Positions 11,247-23,200 of a stretch of 64,000 nucleotides of DNA are shown piece by piece. Positions within the stretch are counted from its first letter, which is position 1, and every line of letters begins with the position of its first letter. The notes beneath the pieces were generated by a model that was not told the DNA's origin, made no database searches, and was given only the letters and a program-made list of their open reading frames with translations. The position numbers and the translations under genes were made by a program. Source of the stretch: Rosellinia necatrix (taxonomy: Eukaryota; Ascomycota; Sordariomycetes; Xylariales; Xylariaceae); assembly GCA_021209875.1 (NCBI GenBank), contig JAGYVD010000010.1, positions 1,798,001 to 1,862,000 on the forward strand, read 5' to 3'.

Positions 11247-12581
11247 GAGCGGGCGAGGAGGAGGAGGAGGAGGAGGAGGTGGAGTGCCGGTCAATGGCTG
11301 ACAAACGGGTCGGGTTCGCGACCGAGTTGGCCCAGCGAAGTCGGGGCTGCAATATGACGTGCGCTAGAGTGCCGGGGGTTGGAGAGGTTGGAGGTTGGAG
11401 ACAGATGGAGTAGTTACCTGACCCGTCGGCGAGGGGATTGGCTGGGGGGGTGGCTGCGTAACCTCGGTTTTCACACCTGTGCAGCAGATAAGCGAGGAGG
11501 AAACAGATGGACAGATGGGCAGATGGGCAGCAGGAAGAGGGCGAGGGTGAGGACAACGAGGTTCAATAGCTGCTGCTGCCGATGAGTTGAGGACTAACGC
11601 AGCGTAACGCCTCCTCCCGAGTGAAAGAGTGAAAGAGTGAGAAAAAATAGTGGTTTGCTTGGTGGCGATGATGGGTCTGGAACGGGATGGGGCAGGATAG
11701 GACATGGGGAAGGTAGTGAGAGAGGTATGAGAAGGTGCGGGGGGAGTTCAAATAGCTCAGATAGCTTGCCGCCTGCCTACCTACCTACGTCAATCTAGCC
11801 TTTTGCTGGGCTCGACAATGTTGGCGGCAGTGGTTGTAGTGTAGCTTCTTTGTGATCCAGATAGAGTCTATTTAACTACCTGTTTCTACCTAACCTTACA
11901 TGGTGGGTAGGTCTATAGGCACGCATGCAGATAAAGAAGGGTTATCTAATGCAAGGATGCCGAATACAGAGCGCAGGCAAAGAAATGACAGTAGTTAGCC
12001 GTTATACATATTTTTATTCTTGTTGGAATTTTTTTTTATTTGGGGGTTTTTTATTACCTTATCATGAAGTGCTTCCCGTCAATTGGCCTCTAGTAGGTAA
12101 TTCTTTGGGCAGAATAGTTGGTCCCGATAGGCGCTGCATGCACAGGTGGGTAAGAGCAGCCTACCTAAGGTGGGGTTAAACATAGGTACACTATCCATGT
12201 GCCTACCTACCACCTGGGTAGTGCATCTACGGATATAGGTAGCTAGGTACCTAACTTGGTCAACGGTAGGTAGTACCTAACTAAAGGGAGACTGATACCT
12301 GATACCTGTTAGTAAGAGGTTTATTCATCTATAACATTTCGCTACATGTTACTGACCCCAAACACAAACAATAAAAACCCTGACGCCCATCGCGCAGACG
12401 CAAGCAACGTAAGGCACCCTGCGATTACATATGGTAACAATACCGAACCCACTCACAATTCATCCCTTATTTCATTGATACAACATCAGCGCAATATCAT
12501 ACACACAGCATACCTTGCCTTACTCTACCTACCTTACATTATTCTACCCGATCTTACCCTACCCAGCAAAATCACGTAGCC
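11247..12581. other. Divergent intergenic spacer, tum1 / apc11
   Basis: Shared upstream region of two divergent housekeeping genes. It holds a GGA-rich stretch next to tum1, short GAGTGAAA repeats near 11620-11645, and ACCTACCT/AGGTAGGT microsatellite islands near 11770-11900 and 12180-12300. No supported gene. Confidence 0.55.
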
Positions 12582-13088
12582 ATGAAGGTCAAGATCAAGA
12601 AGTGGAATGCTGTTGCGACTTGGCGATGGGATCTCCCCGAAGACGACGTGTGCGGCATCTGTCAAGTCCACTTTGACGGCACCTGTCCAACCTGCAAATA
12701 TCCTGGGGATGACTGCAGCCTCTGTTAGTTTACCATCACCTACCCTACTCTATTGTCTTGCTCCTGGCACGACCAGCTAACCCGTGCCCTCCGCGTAGTG
12801 TCGGGGAAGTGTGGCCACAATTTCCACATGGTCAGTGCTCGGACGGATAACTCCCCCATATGAAGCTGAAACTGACGGCGGCAAAGCACTGCATCATGGA
12901 GTGGATCAAGCAAGACTCGGCCAAGGGACAGTGCCCCATGTGTAGACAGAGTAAGCGCGTTGGTTGTGTATGTCCCGAGCTGCCTACGCTAACAGACCAC
13001 AACAGAATTCGAGTGGAACGAGTCAGGCGGCGGCAAGGAGCAGCCCCATGCGCACGAAGAGAACGAGGAACAACTGCAGGCGCTGTAG
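12582..13088 (+). CDS. apc11: Anaphase-promoting complex subunit 11 (RING-H2 E3 subunit)
   Basis: Catalytic RING subunit of the APC/C ubiquitin ligase; with Apc2 it recruits the E2 to ubiquitinate mitotic cyclins and securin. Four exons, 12582-12723, 12799-12830, 12887-12950 and 13006-13088, encode 106 aa, the usual Apc11 length. All junctions have GT..AG ends and preserve frame. The N-terminus MKVKIKKWNAVATWRWD is diagnostic. Zinc ligands run through CGICQVHFDGTCPTCKYPGDDC, then CGHNFHMHC, then CPMCRQKFEW; the His-rich middle is the RING-H2 core. The N-terminal CPTCK-containing insertion is the extra zinc site typical of Apc11/Rbx1. The 9 to 10 residues after the last Cys pair are acidic and variable. 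The exons are too short to show as a single long reading frame. Confidence 0.95.
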
Positions 13089-13756
13089 CGTGTAGCCTGA
13101 GGGCCGTCAGCAGCCAACTGCTTTGAAGGCTTGAAGGTTTGAAGGCTTAAAGGCTTAAAGGCCTAAAGTCTCAAAAGACCCTGCCCTCTTTCCTTCCCCT
13201 TTGAACTTTGTTTTTGCTGGTTTTAGTAGACCGTGACCCAACCTCCTACGGCAGGCAGGTGGTCACGCACAATCGGTGGGATCGGAGCACCTGCTTGGCG
13301 AGACTATTTAAGCTGTCCTGTTACGTGTATGCCTTGCGGCTTGAAATACCCGTCAAGTGCGGCACTCGATCCCCCTCTGCTAAGCCTTGTTATAGGGTAG
13401 GTTGTCCGAGCCAAGGCACTTGCCAGTTGCAATCGTTACTGACCACCCAGGCAAAGTGGATCCTCTAGCCCCACACGCTCCGCCCGACAAGATAGGTACA
13501 CAGGTACTGTTGGTGGAAGCTCCGGGCCTGACTCTGCCCTCCTGCAGCTTGCCTGCAGGCGAACTGCAGATGTGGTAATGCATACCGGTCTTCATCAGTG
13601 GCTATCAATCCGGTGAGCCTTCTTCCCAGCTTTATAACATCACTTTAGCTCCACGATGCATTCCTCTGCCTTTTCATCCTCCCATACCACTCCTCCTTCC
13701 GCATTACTCTCTCAGCCATCCATGCTCATGCCCCCCATCCTCAACCAGCCTTCGAG
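13089..13756. other. Intergenic spacer after apc11
   Basis: Contains the apc11 3' UTR with a short 9-bp repeat (next entry) and the leader of the downstream gene, which is C/T-rich from about 13620. No further gene found. Confidence 0.55.
13125..13168. repeat. 9-bp tandem repeat, TTGAAGGCT-like
   Basis: Five imperfect copies of (T/C)TGAAGG(C/T)T drifting to TTAAAGGCC directly after the apc11 stop codon. Confidence 0.75.
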
Positions 13757-14512
13757 ATGACAGACTCAGCCGACAACCGGCCATCAACGGCGGACCACCC
13801 TCCCGATACGCAACACGCACGCACGCCTCCCCCCTTTGCGCCCGTCTTCACACTCATCAACAACGCATCCACAGGGACCACGCACCACCCTCATGTGCGG
13901 TACGTCTTTAGTGATGATGATCCAGACGTTCTGACCCGATCTCTCGCCGAGTGTGAACATGCCTACGCCGACGAGTCAAGCTCCGGCTCTGCCCCAGCTA
14001 ATCGAGCCATGATACTCGACCTGGCCCCCAATGATGACGGCAATTACAGCGTCGCCTGGGCCTCTAGTCTCTCGCCGTCATGGGCTGTGCTGAATGCCGA
14101 GCTTAGCCAGATCTCCCCCCCTTCATCCGATGCAGGACACAATAGCGACAGTGGAGCCGGGGACGTCAGCACCAATAAAAACAGCCGCCCAGATAGGCTC
14201 ATGCTACGCATTGAAGGCATTGAAACAAGCGCCCCTGGCTCATCCTCTGAGATGAGGATATCGGACGAGGCAAGTCGGCATCGCCCTACCAGCGCGAGCG
14301 GTAGCGGTAGCGGACAGCGCGAGAGGGAGCGGGCCGGCGAAGGAGATGACCAAGCCAACACGTTAGAGGAGTTTGAGAGACGCATGGCAACGCTGCGAAA
14401 GGTCGTCAACGCGGGCGAAGAAAGACGTAAGAAGGTTGCCCTTGAAACGATAAGCGACGAAGATGCCGCCGCACAAGACGCAGCCGCCGAAAACCCGGCG
14501 ACTTCAGCTTAG
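13757..14512 (+). CDS. Acidic Ser-rich protein of unknown function
   Basis: Intronless frame of 251 aa. I do not recognise a named family. What can be seen: a disordered Pro/Ser/Thr N-terminus; a more ordered stretch at residues about 30-60 (PVFTLINNAS, then HVRYVFSDDDPDVLT) that has the look of a conserved core; a central Ser/Asp/Gly-rich linker; and a C-terminal charged helix from about residue 205 (LEEFERRMATLRKVV, then ERRKKVALETISDED) ending in an Ala/Glu-rich tail. No signal peptide or membrane segment. Base composition is like that of the neighbouring genes and third positions are GC-leaning, so I take it as a real gene. It sits on the same strand as apc11 with 668 bases between them. 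Confidence 0.72.
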   Translation: MTDSADNRPSTADHPPDTQHARTPPPFAPVFTLINNASTGTTHHPHVRYVFSDDDPDVLTRSLAECEHAYADESSSGSAPANRAMILDLAPNDDGNYSVAWASSLSPSWAVLNAELSQISPPSSDAGHNSDSGAGDVSTNKNSRPDRLMLRIEGIETSAPGSSSEMRISDEASRHRPTSASGSGSGQRERERAGEGDDQANTLEEFERRMATLRKVVNAGEERRKKVALETISDEDAAAQDAAAENPATSA

Positions 14513-15656
14513 AGTTCCTTTGCTGAACAAACGCCGCTCAAACTAATTGGTGTTTATTAATCCGTCTGACCATGCAGGGTAGGTCAGGGTACTAGAAATA
14601 CCCTATGGTGTACCGGTACCTTGAACGACGCGGCGCGGTGCCGTGTAGCAATCATCGACTAGTAGCACGCTACTATAATCGGTTTCGTCAGCATTCTCGG
14701 CGAGGAAGACTAATAATATTGAACGTACAGCATAATAAGGTGTCAAATAATCCCCCAGGCACAAGTCCCATTTTCATCTTCTCGGGCATTCGGTTCATGG
14801 TCAATATGGCGACGGAGCGGCTAATCATTTTTTTTTCCTGGGCAATTGAGGGAAGTCAGAGCATTGAGGTCACTCGGTCTGGTAGACTAGAATCGCTTGG
14901 GACACGGGATGAACCTGGTGTATCTATCCACGTTATATGAAAGCTAGCTATATCAGCCTAGACCCGCATGTGTACTACAGCCTGTGAAAGCTTCGCCCAA
15001 CAGGTAACCTCGACATTTAAGGGCCGTATCCAGCTCTGGCGTGGGTGGTGCAAAGAAGAGGTAACGTGCACCTCGTCTGTGCAACCAACTACGGTCGAGC
15101 CATCTTGTATAACCCAACGCCGTGCCACACAAATGTCCTCCCGGGCTCCTACACGAAAATACTACAATCCCAAAATAACTACTAGGGAAAGGCGGCGAAC
15201 AAGTTTCTATTAGGAGCATATGTGCATACCTACGGTGATGAATGTAAACTACCACGGGGCGATGACACGGGGAGCACGAGACACGGAGGCATGTTACCAA
15301 AGAAGAATGAGCTATGAATCCCACATTGCACCGAACGCCTCGGAAATACATTCGAACTCCCCCTTTTCCTAGCAGAAGGCAACGAATGATAGATAAAGGA
15401 TACAGAATATCTAGATACGCCCAATGCGCCAGAAATTTAAGAAAACAAAACTTCGTAGACAACGAGTCTTGTGAGGGCTCCGAAGAAGACTCGATGGGGG
15501 GGAAGAGAAAGATGCAGTTTGGTTGGCTATATAGGTAGTTGGTCGTGGGTATCATCGGGGCTGGAAAACAATGATTTGCGCTTCGCTATGGCGGCCGCAA
15601 TCAGCGTTACGGCGATGGCATTTCGCAACGCAGCGATGACGTAGATATATCGCATC
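14513..15656. other. Convergent intergenic spacer
   Basis: Between the unknown acidic protein (+) and the syntaxin gene (-). A 200-codon open frame on the minus strand at 14953-15555 is Cys/Leu/Tyr-rich with no family features; I regard it as chance. No other feature. Confidence 0.5.
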
Positions 15657-17012
15657 TTACGTTGTAGTGCTCAACAGCCATCGCCTCGTTTCGGCATTGA
15701 TCCTGGAGTTTAATAGCTGAGGGGCCGCTTCGTGTTCAAGCAGGGAGCGGATGACGAGCCCTTCCAAGCTTCGTTTGTTGTTATTGCCCGAACCCCTGGA
15801 AGCGAAGAAGCCGATCAGAGCAGCCGCAACGATGACAATGATGGCAACTAATCAGGACGTTAATACAACAGACAGGAAAGATGCCGATTTGGAGATGACG
15901 TACCCACGATACCCAGGCAAATCCACTTCTTCTTTCGCGTCGCTCGGGCCGTGTTTACGGCGGTGCCGATTTCAGCAACGCCCCGATCCAAATTCTCAAC
16001 AACCTCCTCACCCTTCTGCTCGATATTCGACACAGCCACATCCTGCTGCATAACCAGCGTGTCCATGTCCTGGAACAACTGTGCCAGCTCCATCATCTGC
16101 TGCTCGATCTTTTGAAGTTGGGCATGGCGATCTTGGACCGCGTTTAATACGGCCTGGGCCTGGCCACGGCGGTTGCTCTGCATCAGAGCTTGCTGGAAGA
16201 CTTGTCCACCAGTCTGGTCCTCCACGGCAGCCCTAACCTCCTCTTCCGTGGCGTCGGGGCGTACGATTCGGTATTGGCGGGCCATCTGTTCTTCGGTCTT
16301 CTTGCGGAAACTCGACTCAACTTGCTGGTACGCCCGAATGGCATCCTTAAGACGACCGTCCACGCGGCGCACCTGCTGACCGAATCTCTGCTGGTTTTCG
16401 GGTTTGCTCTTTAACTGCCGTACGCGTTCGGTGAGCGATCTGTACTGGGACATCGTCTCGGAACTAAGGCGGTCGAGTTGTCTGTTGGTATTGCTCGAAG
16501 CAGAGCTATCGGCGTCATCGAGGGACCGCTGTTGAAGCATCCTCAGCTGCTCAAGGTTGCGGTCGATCGTATCGATGCCACGATTGATATCCGATATCTC
16601 GTCGAGGGCCGAATTCGGGTTCCGGTCGGAGAAGGGGTCTGCGCTGTGGGCTAGGGGAGCCATTTCGACGTTATTTGCTACGGCGCTCACAGTCAGTCTC
16701 TGCAGTCCCTCGGTGCAAATACGCGTCGCCCTCCTTGCGTCTGCCACAACTGCCACAACTTACATCCATACTCGTCGTAGTTGCCGCCCGATTGCCCCTG
16801 GCCGCGATAGTTGTTAGGGCGCGAGGGTAGGCCGCCCCCGTAACCGCCGTTGCCAGCATCATTGCGGTCGTCGAAGGGGTTCTGTTGTCCACCGTATCTA
16901 GAACAGGTCCCATGTTAGAGCGAGCGAGGAATCGTCTGGCGGCGCGAGGGCCCGCGAATCGAGCAATTGAGGGAGAGGGAAGAGAGGAGAGGATGTACCC
17001 GTACTGTGCCAT
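15657..17012 (-). CDS. sso1: Plasma-membrane Qa-SNARE, Sso1/Sso2-type syntaxin
   Basis: Target-membrane t-SNARE for exocytosis; pairs with a Sec9-type SNARE and a synaptobrevin. Four exons: 16999-17012, 16764-16897, 15904-16677 and 15657-15847; 370 aa, all frames consistent. The first exon is a 14-nt mini-exon encoding MAQY plus two bases. A Gly/Asn/Gln-rich head (about residues 5-55) precedes the Habc bundle (DINRGIDTIDRNLEQLRML onward). The SNARE motif is at about residues 250-310; its zero-layer Gln lies in VMQQDVAVSNIEQ. A KKKW juxtamembrane motif leads into the membrane anchor WICLGIVVAIIVIVAAALIG. After the anchor about 48 further residues are predicted, which is unusual for a tail-anchored SNARE (see findings). 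An ATG-led frame also starts at 16663 (MAPLAHSADPF), but the upstream exons splice cleanly and give a typical fungal N-terminus. Confidence 0.88.
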
Positions 17013-19179
17013 CGTGTCAGCCTATACCTATCTCACAGAGAAAGGGTCGAAATCGAGTAATTGCGGAAATGGGATGCAAAGCGGACAATGGACACCTCGA
17101 GAGGACTTAAGCCGCGCCCGGATGTCCCTGGCTCGGCAGACTATTGAAACTGGGCAGGGGACGCTGAAACACTCACGCTCATTTTGATGGTTAGCCCTGT
17201 TTCTCTGCCGCAGCTCAGTTATGTTGGGCGGTAGCGGAGGTGTCGGTCGGTCTCAGGTTATACGAATATAGACAAGTAGAGGAATTACCAATTAATAATG
17301 AAGGCAGACCGAAACGAACAACGAAAAGAAAGAACCGGACTGGGAAAAGGGAAAAGCAAGTTGGCGTTGGGTAGAGTGAGAAGAGAGATCCGAGCCCCAA
17401 TATCCAGTAGCACACGTTACAATTGTTCAGGCCGAAGGGGAGACGGAATAATAAGTCCAAAAAAGTGTCATGGTAGAATGGAAGGGTGTCAGACGGGCGG
17501 GTTCAGTGGACAGGAGAGAGAGCCTTTGTTACAGCTTCTGCAGAGAAAATGCACCAAATTACCACTCTAGGCAAGGGGGTCTGGTCTAGTGCGGTGCGCC
17601 TGTCCGACCCCTGAGAACCCACCACCAATCGTCCAAGCCGTTCAAACGAACTCGCATGGGAGATGGAGAGGTGCCTACACTACATACTTACTAGGCCCAC
17701 TTGACATACTGATATACACTGCCCAGTCCTGCCACCACCTCCGCCAGTCAAACACAGCGCTAACAAGCTAAGCCTTTCTTTACTGTGGTTCTTCTTGTGG
17801 TTCTTCTTGTGGTTCTTCTTGTGGTTCTTCTTGTGGTTCTGCTTGTGGTTCTTCTTGTGGTTCTGCTTGTGGTTCTGCTTGTGGTGTCTGGAGCGCTTAG
17901 CTGATTTCCAAGGTTTTAGTAGTGCGGCAGTGGATACAATTACATACATACTGCCTAAGTCAGTATATATCTACCTTGTCATTTGTACCAAAGCAAGACA
18001 TAAGTTACCCGCCTACCACCGCTCCCTCTATTGATAGAAAAGGCGATTTGAGGCTGGAGCTGAGGAACGACGACACACTCTCACCAACATCCCTGAGTAC
18101 TTACTCAACCAACCAAATCTAGACCTGCGGGTGCGGGGCCTTAACATACGTGCCTAGAGGTAAGCTGATCGACCGACTTAACTTTGTGCGGGTGAGATGT
18201 ATGGGTTGTGCCATTCTTAGCACAGGCCCACTAGGATCTGTGCAGCTGGTGTCGTGTAGGATAAGATAAATACATACGAATACATAACAGGTCGTTCGTC
18301 ATGTGCCTGTTTCCGGTTAGATGGTTACGGTTCATATTCGGCAATTCATCTGTCATACGTACAAGTATGTGCGGGTTACGAGAGCGAGAATCGGGCGGGC
18401 TACAGGGTTCGTGGTGCTGAAAATAACTACCGAACACATCCTCTGCAACACCGCTCGCGCGGGATCGCCAACATCATCGACATCCTCTTCCCACCCCCGG
18501 CTCTCCCTCGGCAGGCAGTCGTATTATGATGCTCTTCATTGGAGCCCCGACGTCACACCCCCACGGCAACATGCGAAGAACCCCATCAGACAGGTAGCTG
18601 GTCGGTGTCCCATAAGCTGATCTATTCCGAGGGCTATACAGGTATATCTAACCATAAGCGAATGCGCCATCGCAGGCATCCGTTTAAATTCTGCGGGGGC
18701 CGGCTAGTTATTGGAAGAAGGACATCCAGTCCTCTCAAAAAATCTCTTTCATCAACAACCATCAATAGGCAGCCATGATTCCCATTTTACGATGAATCTC
18801 GCCACACCAATCCTCGGGTCGTATTCTATGTAGGAACGCTGCCACATGCCTCTTATTTGTCCTTCTATTTTGCCGCAAATGAACGTCAAGGTGCGACACC
18901 ACAGCTAGCGCTCACGAGTGGCGGGGAGTTGCGGGAGATATACCGAACCGGTGCGGAGGTCTTGGGCCGTGCAAAGCCGATGATGGTGCAGAAACGCTAC
19001 GGTCCATGGAAAATCATACGCAACCTTTTGTATGTACAGTTACGCATTGGAACTAAGCTGGTTGATTCAAGCGAGTAACTTAATCCAACTCCTCTGTGCT
19101 CGAGATGCTCTCGAGCACTCTCGAGCGCGAATTACTCTTACGGCACAGGTAGACCTATGGGCTCACGGCACCGCCGCCC
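17013..19179. other. Intergenic spacer between syntaxin and MEMO genes
   Basis: The promoter side of the syntaxin gene and the 3' side of the MEMO gene. One 12-bp minisatellite (next entry). No convincing gene: frames here are short and lack splice-consistent partners. Confidence 0.5.
17785..17886. repeat. 12-bp minisatellite, about 8.5 copies
   Basis: Unit GTGGTTCTTCTT, with several copies carrying GTGGTTCTGCTT. Perfectly in register, so a reverse-strand frame reads His-Lys-Lys-Asn / His-Lys-Gln-Asn repeats. I treat that frame as a by-product of the repeat, not as a gene. Confidence 0.9.
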
Positions 19180-20233
19180 TCAGACAATGGCATACGCAGA
19201 CGCATAACTCACGCTCGAATCTGAGTAAACCTCCACCAGGCTGCTTCGTTGGTATTGCACGAACTTGAACCGATACTTGTCCGCATCGGCGGCACCCTGC
19301 GCCAGCACCTCCAGAGCAGCCATAGTCACCCCGATGGGATGCCGTCCGCAGACCGTGTTGCCCGTCTTCTTCAGGTTATTGACAAAGTCGTCGTGATGGC
19401 CGCCAGCGATAGCGTCTATGGCCAGTTGGTCAAGCAGCTCGATGCTCTCGTGGATGGGCGGATCCACGGGCTTGCGTGTCTTGTACGTCAAAGAAGTGAG
19501 ATTGTTCACGTCGTTTCCAGGGGTGTATACGGTGTAGCTGAATCGGTCGCCCCAGTGGCAGAAGTCGGAGCTCACTACGAAGACATTGTCCGGATCTTGG
19601 AGGTAGGGAGCTAGCAAGGCACCGAACCGCTTCTCCTCGGGTCCTTTATTGTCGCCTACCAGGATGGGTACGAGCGTGGGGTATTCACTCTTGGACGAGA
19701 ACGTCTGAGTGATGCGCTTGTATATGTAAGGTAAATGCATCTCAAGTGAGTGTTCCCCAACGTCACTGTGAACTGGTATATCTTGGAACTTGCCCGTGTC
19801 CCGCAGCTTTTGGACGACCGGTTCGTCGACGATCAATTCGCCAAAGGGAGTGAGATATTGGCCGAACGTGGTCAAAGCACACCCACGCAGGTAGTAGGTA
19901 TGAGAGGGGCCGAGGAGAAAGATGCGCTTCGCTTTGCTCAGGTCCAGGCACTTATAGGCCCACGCGGCGCATGGCCCTGAATATGAGTAGCCTGCGTGCC
20001 TGGAGAAGACGAGTCAGCCATCCGGGAGCTCATACTACGTAGCTTGGACAGATTGGATGTGAGCGCACGTACGGGGCGATTATGACCCTAGCCCCGGGTA
20101 TGGGGAGAGCTGCATCATCAACAGAAGCGGGCACATCGCTGAGGAAGCCGTCAAGCTGATCAGACAAGATGTCCGGATCTTCCTCGTACCAGGAACCGGC
20201 CTTGGCAGCCTCCCGTATTCTGTTCGGTGCCAT
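19180..20233 (-). CDS. mho1: MEMO1-family protein (Mho1-like)
   Basis: Member of the MEMO family, whose fold is that of class III extradiol dioxygenases; human MEMO1 binds copper/iron and acts in redox and receptor signalling, and the yeast homologue is Mho1. Two exons, 20073-20233 and 19180-19999, with a 73-nt phase-2 intron (GTACGT...CCAG); 326 aa. Start: MAPNRIREAAKAGSWY, the usual opening R.A..AGSWY. Family motifs present: PHAGYSYSGPCAAWAY formed across the splice, KRIFLLGPSH, GEHSLEMHLPY, SSDFCHWG, CGRHPIGV and the C-terminal SSVSYASAYA. The two putative metal-site His residues (in PHAGY and EHSLEMH) and the Cys before GRHPIGV are all kept. No signal peptide; expected to be cytosolic. 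Confidence 0.95.
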
Positions 20234-23200
20234 TCCGTATCCGAGATATCCTCAAGAGAAAACCCGCGACTACCCAGGTATGTATTAAAGACGGCGGGCA
20301 CGGAAGAGGAAGAGGTATGTACGGGGTGAACCGGACTAGAGCAGCGTGATGCGGCCGTCCTGCAGTCGATAATGGAGGGGTGAGTGAGCTGGCCACCTAA
20401 TCGATAAGGAGGTGTGTAAGAGGTTCCAGGTTGTCTCTGAGCGTGGTGCACTGCCTCAGGTACCTGCTTACTTACGTACAGTGCCTACCTAGTTACCCCT
20501 CACGGGGGCTCTGTACCGCCTGCACGAAGCTCTTTGGCACCTGAGATATCAGGCATGGCAACCAACCTTAGTGCCCATATATCTGGGTAAGTAGGTACTT
20601 AGTTACTTCCATAGGTTAGATACCTGCCCATGCATCATCCCAGCTGCTTGGGTTCTGTCCCACTCTCATGCTCATGAAACTTACAAACTTGTCTTAACCG
20701 ACATCTTATGAGAGCAACCCGTAATAATTGTCGCGGCTACTTGATCAGCCCGCTGTGTCTTTGTTGTGTCTACCGAACGGCTAGTGTTTGTGTATGCCCG
20801 CACGCCATGTAATAGATGCAGAAATAGAGGCTGCAATGCTCATAAGTTCATTAAATCCTGTCAACAAGCAATTGGGACCGGGAGCCGCCTCCGTTTCAGT
20901 CAGCATATCATTCGAGAGGATTATAACCGTCCCAGAACAGGCGTATTGATTTATTATAAATTCTTCTGTACAGAGGCATACGTGCTGATGTCCCATTCGT
21001 ATCCCTCGAGGCCCCCGACTGGTCGTATCCAATAAAGAGAGGCACTACCAGAACACTCGCTGACCGAAAAGAATAAGACTCATCATTAATAGTTCATACA
21101 ATCCATACAATTCATGCAATGCTTACCTCGTAGTCATTCTATCTGAGGCACATGGTTGTTGTTTGTTTTTTTTTTCTTTGAACGCGCGGTTGTTGGTTTT
21201 TGAGTTGTGTCTTGATAGACCAAGGCTGTAAAATTCATATTCCATCTCATCTGTGGCCAAGAAACTATGCGCTTTTCTTGCCCTCCATGATAGAGTGAGA
21301 TCTCATTTTTGGGTTCTAGCAGTTGACAGCGTTTTCATGTTTAATTTCATACGTCATATAAGACCAGAACTCCCGGTCGTGAAAGTAGCCGATGTCGATA
21401 TTAGTCTCAAAACATCATCTCATACAACTCTCATGGGCACACCGTGGTCTCCTTCTGTTCTCGTGATGCTCATATATTGGCTGGTCTACTAACTACTCGG
21501 CATCACAAGTATCATATTGTTCTGAGCTTGTTCTCATTCAGGTTGTGGTTGCGTGTGTTTTTATCACTAGTTTGGTATACAAGGTGCCTCTTTGTGACTA
21601 TTAATTGTCTTTAAACGAACGAGTTGGCGTTCTACTATCCAGTCGGATTTGCTGCCTCAGCATTTCTATATATATTCCAGCCTTCTTTGGGTCTAGGCCG
21701 GGCTTTCTTTAGTTTCAATAGTAGCCAAAGGCAGTCCAATATCCAATTCCAACTTAGCTATGGGTTGGTTGGTATCTTTAATATTGGACCCCTTTTTATC
21801 TTTGGGAAGACAAACGAGTCGTCGCTATTATTTCCATCTAGCGTTAGTTTAATCGCGCCCAGCATCCTTGAGATACTGCGAGCTGGTGAATCATTCATTT
21901 TCTTCAATCCTGTGCACACACGCGATTGACTGCAGTCACTTACCTTAGACCTGGTGTGTCTAGCTCTCGTGAGAGTAAGGTATAAGGATACCATTGAATG
22001 CCAACGACAACACGTCCATAAAAGTCACACGACGAACAAATGTAAGATAAGAGGTGATCAATCATGGTTCTAATCATGTAACCAGCGTAGGTACATGGTG
22101 ATATCTATCGAACACAACCTATCCCTTCTAGTTTCTTGATGACTCATTACCACGAAGGTTGTCATTGCCCTAATTAAGCATTGGTTCGGAATATACTTCC
22201 CCCTCGTTATTGTCGTGAGATCTTCCAAGCATGGCTGTTCATTAAAGATGAACCGTACATTCCTATGCTGAGGCTACTTCCATTTTACAATCGCCACGAT
22301 TCTCATCTTCCCACCACTGCGCAATAAGTGTTCGGGAAAATAAAGCCATGGCCATTCACCTATAACGTGCATTTCATATCAATCATCTCTAGTAATATAG
22401 GTTACACTGGGCGAGATCGGTAAGAAGGGACGGAATAATACGAGCGGCAACAAGAAGAGACACGAGGTACCAGGCATTGCTTTTCACACGCTTCTATGCC
22501 CCAACGTTGGCTTGTTTAAGAATGGGTACATCGTCAAGAACGACCAGCCACCGCTCCCCAAGACCGTCTACGAGTCAGGAGAAGTCCGCCTATTCGGCCT
22601 CGGCATCTCGTAAAAGATAGCATCGTAGCATTGCGATCAACCGTCTAGTGCCTGGGGAGTCGTCGTCATCAGCGAAGAGGCCAAGTGACGCTTTCCCGTA
22701 GTAGAAACAAACGCAGTTGCAAGCCGCCGCCGTCTACCAACACGGACTATGATGGGTGGCCCACCTGCTCCGAGGTGGGAGCAGTCGCCGGCCCTTGGCG
22801 TAATAGCGAACGTTCCTAGCGTCTTGTACCGAGGGGCCAGACAACACGAAGCGCCGGTATAAATGTAGGGCCTAAATATATGGGGGAAACTTATTAGAAG
22901 AAAGGATTGGGGGAAATGTTTCGTACATGAAGGAGTCCCTCGAGAATCTCGTGATTAGTAGGGTATCAGAACGGCCACTTAGGTGGGACATGGCGGTTAA
23001 TACTCCGAAAGGAAGGCCGGTGTCGTCGAGTCTCAATAACTACTTGATTAATCAGCCGAGGGGTGGTACGACAAGACAGCGACCGCTAACTAGTAGCCTG
23101 GATGGCTTCAAGACACTTGTCACCCCATCTCAAATGAAATGGAGGTTAACTACTGCATGTAGGGTGGTCCACGGCTATCAGAGGATCGAGTGCGAGCTAA

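Noticed and set aside
14953..15555. 200-codon minus-strand frame
   Set aside because: Hydrophobic, Cys/Tyr-rich composition with no domain, and it lies in the 3' flank of the syntaxin gene.
17680..17949. His-Lys-Asn repeat protein
   Set aside because: The frame exists only because the 12-bp minisatellite is a multiple of three; its flanks are not protein-like.
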